From the NCBI GenBank assembly GCA_029068025.1, contig JAIEDJ010000304.1, forward strand, positions 1 to 33,469: a DNA stretch of 33,469 bases. Direction: 5' to 3'. Within the stretch, counting starts at the first letter, position 1, and the number at the start of each line of letters is the position of its first letter. The notes under the pieces were generated by a model, which saw only the letters and a program-made list of their open reading frames with translations, was not told the origin of the DNA and searched no databases. This DNA is from Oscillospiraceae bacterium (GTDB lineage: Bacteria; Bacillota; Clostridia; Oscillospirales; Ruminococcaceae). Position numbers and translations under genes: made by a program. Of the stretch, positions 32,005 to 33,469 are shown piece by piece.

Positions 32005-32640
32005 ATGAACGACACCAAAGCAGCCGAACTGCGGTTTGACCGCCGCGAACGCAGCACAACATCAGAGCCGATCAAGGAGAAAACCGTTATGGACGACAAG
32101 GAAATAGTCGAGCTGCTGTACAACCGCGACGAGCGCGGCATAAAAGCCGCCCAGGATAAATTCTCAAAGCTCGTGAAAAACGTCTGCCGCGGCATACTCC
32201 GCTCGCCCGAGGAAGCCGAGCAGTGCGCGAACGACACCCTGCTCAGGCTCTGGGAAGCTATTCCGCCCGACCGTCCCGAGAACCTCACGGGCTACATCTG
32301 CAAGATCGCGCGGCGGCTGACTTTGAATCAACTGCGCTACAACACCGCGAAAATGCGAAATTCCGATCTGCTCACCGAGCTTGACGAGTGTATACCTTCC
32401 GACTGTTCGGTGGAAAAGCAGGCGGAGCTGTCCGAGCTTACCGAGGTGCTGAACGTGTGGCTGCGCAGTCTGCCCGAGAAGCAGCAGACGCTGTTCACCC
32501 TGCGTTACTTCTACGCATACGGCGTTAAGGAAGCCGCAAAAGCCTGCGGCATGAGCAAGACCGCCGCGACTACCGCGCTTATGCGCCTCAGAGACTCACT
32601 TAAGCAATATCTGACCGAGAGGGGAGTTTATTATGACTAA
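32005..32640 (+). CDS. ECF-type RNA polymerase sigma factor
   Basis: Region 2 ICRGILRSPEEAEQCANDTLLRLWEAIP-like segment, region 4 LRSLPEKQQTLFTLRYFYAYGVKEAAKACGMSKTAATTALMRLRDSLKQYL; AAGGAGG upstream of ATG 32005. Confidence 0.9.
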   Translation: MNDTKAAELRFDRRERSTTSEPIKEKTVMDDKEIVELLYNRDERGIKAAQDKFSKLVKNVCRGILRSPEEAEQCANDTLLRLWEAIPPDRPENLTGYICKIARRLTLNQLRYNTAKMRNSDLLTELDECIPSDCSVEKQAELSELTEVLNVWLRSLPEKQQTLFTLRYFYAYGVKEAAKACGMSKTAATTALMRLRDSLKQYLTERGVYYD

Positions 32641-33379
32641 ACATATCCAATTATTCAAAGCAATAGGCAATATTGACGACGATATAGCGGCGAACGCTAT
32701 CGAAGCCGCTCAGCACAAGCGTAAGCCGCTGAAGCTGATAATAATCGGAACGATAGTGGCAGCGGCGGTTATCGTAATGGGCTGCGCCACAGTCATAAGG
32801 AGCAGTCTCATGTTTGACGACAAGCCGGTTCTGGAATTCAACTATTATCCGCTGACACAAGCGCATATTCCCACTGTCGATGAACTTAAAGAGCTCGGCA
32901 CTGTAACAGACGGAAAGTACTACTCGGGCAGCTATACGCTGACCGCCCTTCCTTCGGAGCTGTTCGCGTGTTTCAATGTTGCTCCGCTTATGAACGCCGA
33001 ATTTTTCAGCGAGGAGAGGTCGGAATTGACCGTCAAACCTTACTCTACACAAACGATATTGCAATACACGCTTACGGACAAAAACTCCAACAAGCCGATC
33101 AATTTCGAGATACAGTTCCACAGCGAGGGCGAAGATTCTTTCAGCATGGGCTACCAGCTATTGGGCGATGGAAAAGCGACAGATATGTTCAGCCACTATG
33201 AATTTATCACCCTCTCGGACGGCTCTCAGGCGCTTGCAGCGGACAGATATCTGCATGGATATGAATATTACACTGCCGAAGCGGTGCTTTGCTATAACGG
33301 TATCGGCTACCGGATAAATGCCCGGAACGTTGACATCAATGAAATGAAGCAGATACTCGCAAACCTCGGAGCAATGTAA
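32633..33379 (+). CDS. Putative membrane-anchored anti-sigma factor
   Basis: Overlaps the sigma stop by 8 nt; short cytoplasmic N-terminus, one TM segment LKLIIIGTIVAAAVIVMGCATVI, large extracytoplasmic domain. Confidence 0.65.
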   Translation: MTKHIQLFKAIGNIDDDIAANAIEAAQHKRKPLKLIIIGTIVAAAVIVMGCATVIRSSLMFDDKPVLEFNYYPLTQAHIPTVDELKELGTVTDGKYYSGSYTLTALPSELFACFNVAPLMNAEFFSEERSELTVKPYSTQTILQYTLTDKNSNKPINFEIQFHSEGEDSFSMGYQLLGDGKATDMFSHYEFITLSDGSQALAADRYLHGYEYYTAEAVLCYNGIGYRINARNVDINEMKQILANLGAM

Positions 33380-33385
33380 AAGAAG

Positions 33386-33416
33386 TTCCCCGACTGAAAA
33401 AGTCGGGGAATTTTTT
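33386..33416 (+). terminator. Rho-independent terminator
   Basis: TTCCCCGACT (33386-33395) / AGTCGGGGAA (33401-33410) followed by TTTTTT. Confidence 0.85.
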
Positions 33417-33424
33417 GCTGTTAT

Positions 33425-33457
33425 GTGACAAAAGCCGCCCAACTCGTGACTATATTA
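33425..33457 (+). promoter_or_regulatory. Putative ECF-sigma promoter motif C at window edge
   Basis: GTGACA - 17 nt - GACTATATTA then ACAGAAC. Confidence 0.5.
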
Positions 33458-33469
33458 ACAGAACATCGA

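Noticed and set aside
32651-33121. 156-aa minus-strand ORF opposite the anti-sigma gene
   Set aside because: Overlaps a coupled sigma/anti-sigma reading frame; no independent support.

Overview
The window looks like a chromosomal segment of an anaerobic Firmicute (probably a Ruminococcaceae-like Clostridia; inferred from gene content only). Ordinary genes include ahcY, degV, nadE, polA, DUF1015, an EamA half-transporter, a large pyruvate:ferredoxin oxidoreductase, a sporulation-like ylbJ locus, an ABC transporter facing a two-component system, and an ECF sigma/anti-sigma pair. No tRNA, rRNA, CRISPR array, prophage or transposase was seen. The main unusual items are: (1) a compact minus-strand operon (acyltransferase, ACP, fused KS + catalytically dead KS/CLF-like protein, FabG-like KR, FabZ-like DH, PPTase) that resembles a small type II PKS/polyene-lipid pathway, with a near-consensus promoter; (2) a dispersed repeat family (three clear copies, one divergent) that folds into a compensatory three-way junction, carries a GTTGATCTTGGC tail repeated at about 39 nt, and lies in leaders or just before start codons, including the leader of that operon; (3) three copies of a GTGACM-N17-GWCWATATWA motif around the ECF sigma locus, consistent with an autoregulated ECF promoter, plus a tandem about 93-bp palindromic repeat in the sigma leader; (4) PhoB-box-like 11-bp-period repeats upstream of the ABC operon; (5) a tandem small-protein family with a fusion by stop-codon loss; (6) smaller oddities: an apparent CTG start, a response regulator that stops at its domain junction, and a Cu/Zn-SOD-like protein without its zinc loop.
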